Part shown: positions 62,940 through 64,000 of the stretch, in pieces | Layout: each line of letters opens with the position of its first letter | Position numbering within the stretch: position 1 is the stretch's first letter | DNA from: Legionella sp. | GTDB lineage: Bacteria; Pseudomonadota; Gammaproteobacteria; Legionellales; Legionellaceae | Direction of reading: 5' to 3' | Assembly (NCBI GenBank): GCA_030680075.1 | Contig: JAUXWR010000540.1 | Location: 88,358-152,357 of the forward strand | Length of the DNA: 64,000 nt | The notes under the pieces: generated by a model | Databases searched by the model: none | What the model was told of the DNA's origin: nothing | What the model saw: the letters and a program-made list of their open reading frames with translations, nothing else | Made by a program: the position numbers and the translations under genes

Positions 62940-63727
62940 TCCTGACGGATGCTTTTTTTTACGCTCTGGCTGGGGTATTTGCGGGATTAATGTCAGGTCT
63001 TATGGGGCTTGGAGGTGGGCTTATTGTTGTGCCGGCTTTGCTGATTATTTTTCGCCATAATCCTGCTATAGCGCCTCAAATCTCAATGCAGTTAGCGGCT
63101 GGCACCTCTCTTGCCATAATGATGTTTACCTCACAAGCGGCGATTCGCGCGCATTACCGGTTAGGGGATGTTCTCTGGACTGTCTATCGACGGTTGGCGG
63201 GCGGCATCATTATTGGTACGATAATGGGATGCGTTATGGCGGCTTACCTGCCAACGAGCTGGCTTCGATGGATATTAATCATTGTCTTGCTTATTGTTGC
63301 TATCAAGATGCTGATGGATGTGAACACTATTCTTCCGGTGCGCTTCCCTCCTGCATGGGTTAATGCGCTTATAAGCTGGATAATTGGTTTTAAATCAGGG
63401 TTGCTTGGGTTAGGTGGCGGTATATTAATAATTCCCTACCTTACTTATTGCGGGGTAGAGATGCGAAAAATCGCAGCAGTATCGGCATTGTGCACGATGA
63501 CGGTTGCGATTATAGGTACGATAACGGTCATGATAACAGGGGCTAATGAAGCAGGGCTTCCCCCCTATTCAACGGGTTATGTTTATTGGGTTGCGGTAGT
63601 TTTTGTATCCATCCCTAGTGCCCTAATGGCACCATTGGGCGCGCGCCTTACTTATGTTTTGCCGTTTAAATATTTAAGATACGGCTTTATATTATTTTTG
63701 TTAATGACGATTATTAGTTTGCTGTAA
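62936..63727 (+). CDS. TauE/SafE-family sulfite/anion exporter-like membrane protein
   Basis: This 263-residue protein has eight helices and the duplicated family motif: GLMSGLMGLGGGLIVVPALL in the first half and SGLLGLGGGILIIPYLTYCG in the second. Members move sulfoacetate, sulfite or other organic anions, or are uncharacterised. It starts with a GTG that overlaps the ptsP stop (GTGA), a coupling with no obvious functional logic. The repeat array begins at its stop codon. Confidence 0.88.
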   Translation: MILTDAFFYALAGVFAGLMSGLMGLGGGLIVVPALLIIFRHNPAIAPQISMQLAAGTSLAIMMFTSQAAIRAHYRLGDVLWTVYRRLAGGIIIGTIMGCVMAAYLPTSWLRWILIIVLLIVAIKMLMDVNTILPVRFPPAWVNALISWIIGFKSGLLGLGGGILIIPYLTYCGVEMRKIAAVSALCTMTVAIIGTITVMITGANEAGLPPYSTGYVYWVAVVFVSIPSALMAPLGARLTYVLPFKYLRYGFILFLLMTIISLL

Positions 63728-64000
63728 TTATCAGACGTAGCCCGGATTAGCGCCAGCGTAATCCGGGAATGCGCTACTCCGGAACACCAAGATCCCGGAT
63801 TACGCTTCGCTAATCCGGGCTACGAATGAGTTGTGTTTAATTAGTTGTAATTATCAGACGTAGCCCGGATTAGCGCCAGCGTAATCCGGGAATGCGCTAC
63901 TCCGGAATACCAAGATCCCGGATTACGCTTCGCTAATCCGGGCTACGAATGAGTTGTGTTTAATTAGTTGTAATTATCAGATGTAGCCCGGATTAGCGCT
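63728..64000. repeat. 123-bp tandem REP repeat, at least 2.2 copies
   Basis: Units start TTATCAGACG at 63728 and 63851 and TTATCAGATG at 63974, an exact 123-base period. Each full unit holds a REP palindrome pair: GTAGCCCGGATTAGCGCCAG ... TAATCCGGG and CCCGGATTACGCTTCGCTAA ... CCGGGCTAC, joined by about 25 bases and followed by an AT-rich spacer (GAATGAGTTGTGTTTAATTA). Copies 1 and 2 differ at only one or two bases. The array continues beyond the window. Confidence 0.92.

Overview
The window reads as chromosomal DNA of a Legionella-like gammaproteobacterium (order Legionellales). The evidence is moderately AT-rich sequence, typical gammaproteobacterial gene neighbourhoods (zapA/ygfB-pepP-ubiH-ubiI, ubiE-ubiJ-ubiB-tatA-tatB, tesA/ybbA-ybbP, argO/argP, mnmG-rsmG-parA-parB, rppH-ptsP), and single genes for eukaryotic-like proteins (leucine-rich repeats, ankyrin repeats, a possible F-box). 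Large orphan proteins of the kind often secreted by Dot/Icm systems are scattered between the housekeeping genes. No secretion gene, rRNA, tRNA or CRISPR was found, so the assignment rests on gene content and is an inference.

Layout. 0-9.4 kb: zapA (partial) diverges from ygfB-pepP-ubiH-ubiI, followed by a four-gene TolC / lipoprotein adaptor / ABC ATPase / ABC permease efflux operon with overlapping start and stop codons. 9.4-21.9 kb: a small membrane protein, a polysaccharide deacetylase, a PAS-receiver protein, a queuosine-precursor transporter, a FakA-FakB-like fusion, the ybbP-ybbA / tesA divergon, a lytic transglycosylase, an MsrB-MsrA fusion and a DUF421 protein; two copies of a 180-bp MITE lie here. 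21.9-27.1 kb: ubiE-ubiJ-ubiB-tatA-tatB and three small cell-envelope or unknown genes, all on the minus strand. 27.5-31.7 kb: an unknown gene, a LysE/ArgO exporter with its LysR regulator, an LRR protein and a Rieske protein. 31.8-37.9 kb: a caa3-type cytochrome oxidase operon led by a four-haem cytochrome c. 38-42.3 kb: mnmG-rsmG-parA-parB. 42.4-48.4 kb: a large membrane protein, an LRR/ankyrin protein, manC and a small membrane protein, with a tandem repeat array between the first two. 48.5-60 kb: metG-rnfB-nth, a 608-residue unknown, a doubled VUT/YhhQ-like membrane protein, glmU, ansA and two unknown proteins. 60.1-63.7 kb: rppH-ptsP-tauE, ending in a 123-bp tandem repeat that runs off the window.

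Functionally the housekeeping content centres on the aerobic respiratory chain (ubiquinone synthesis by UbiH, UbiI, UbiE, UbiJ and UbiB; caa3 oxidase with Cox11; a multihaem cytochrome c), envelope traffic (two ABC/FtsX-type systems, TatAB, peptidoglycan enzymes) and chromosome segregation (ParAB). The accessory content is of two kinds. One is host-interaction candidates, each inserted as a single gene between conserved neighbours. The other is non-coding repeats: the MITE family and three families of REP-like palindromes. The palindromes sit at gene 3' ends and in three places lie on or directly against a stop codon.

The most unusual items are the MITE family with recognisable target-site duplications, the tandem array whose unit carries the last codons of the ankyrin gene, the palindrome family with paired base changes in its stem, the LRR protein with an F-box-like segment, the doubled VUT-like transporter, and the FakA-FakB-type fusion.
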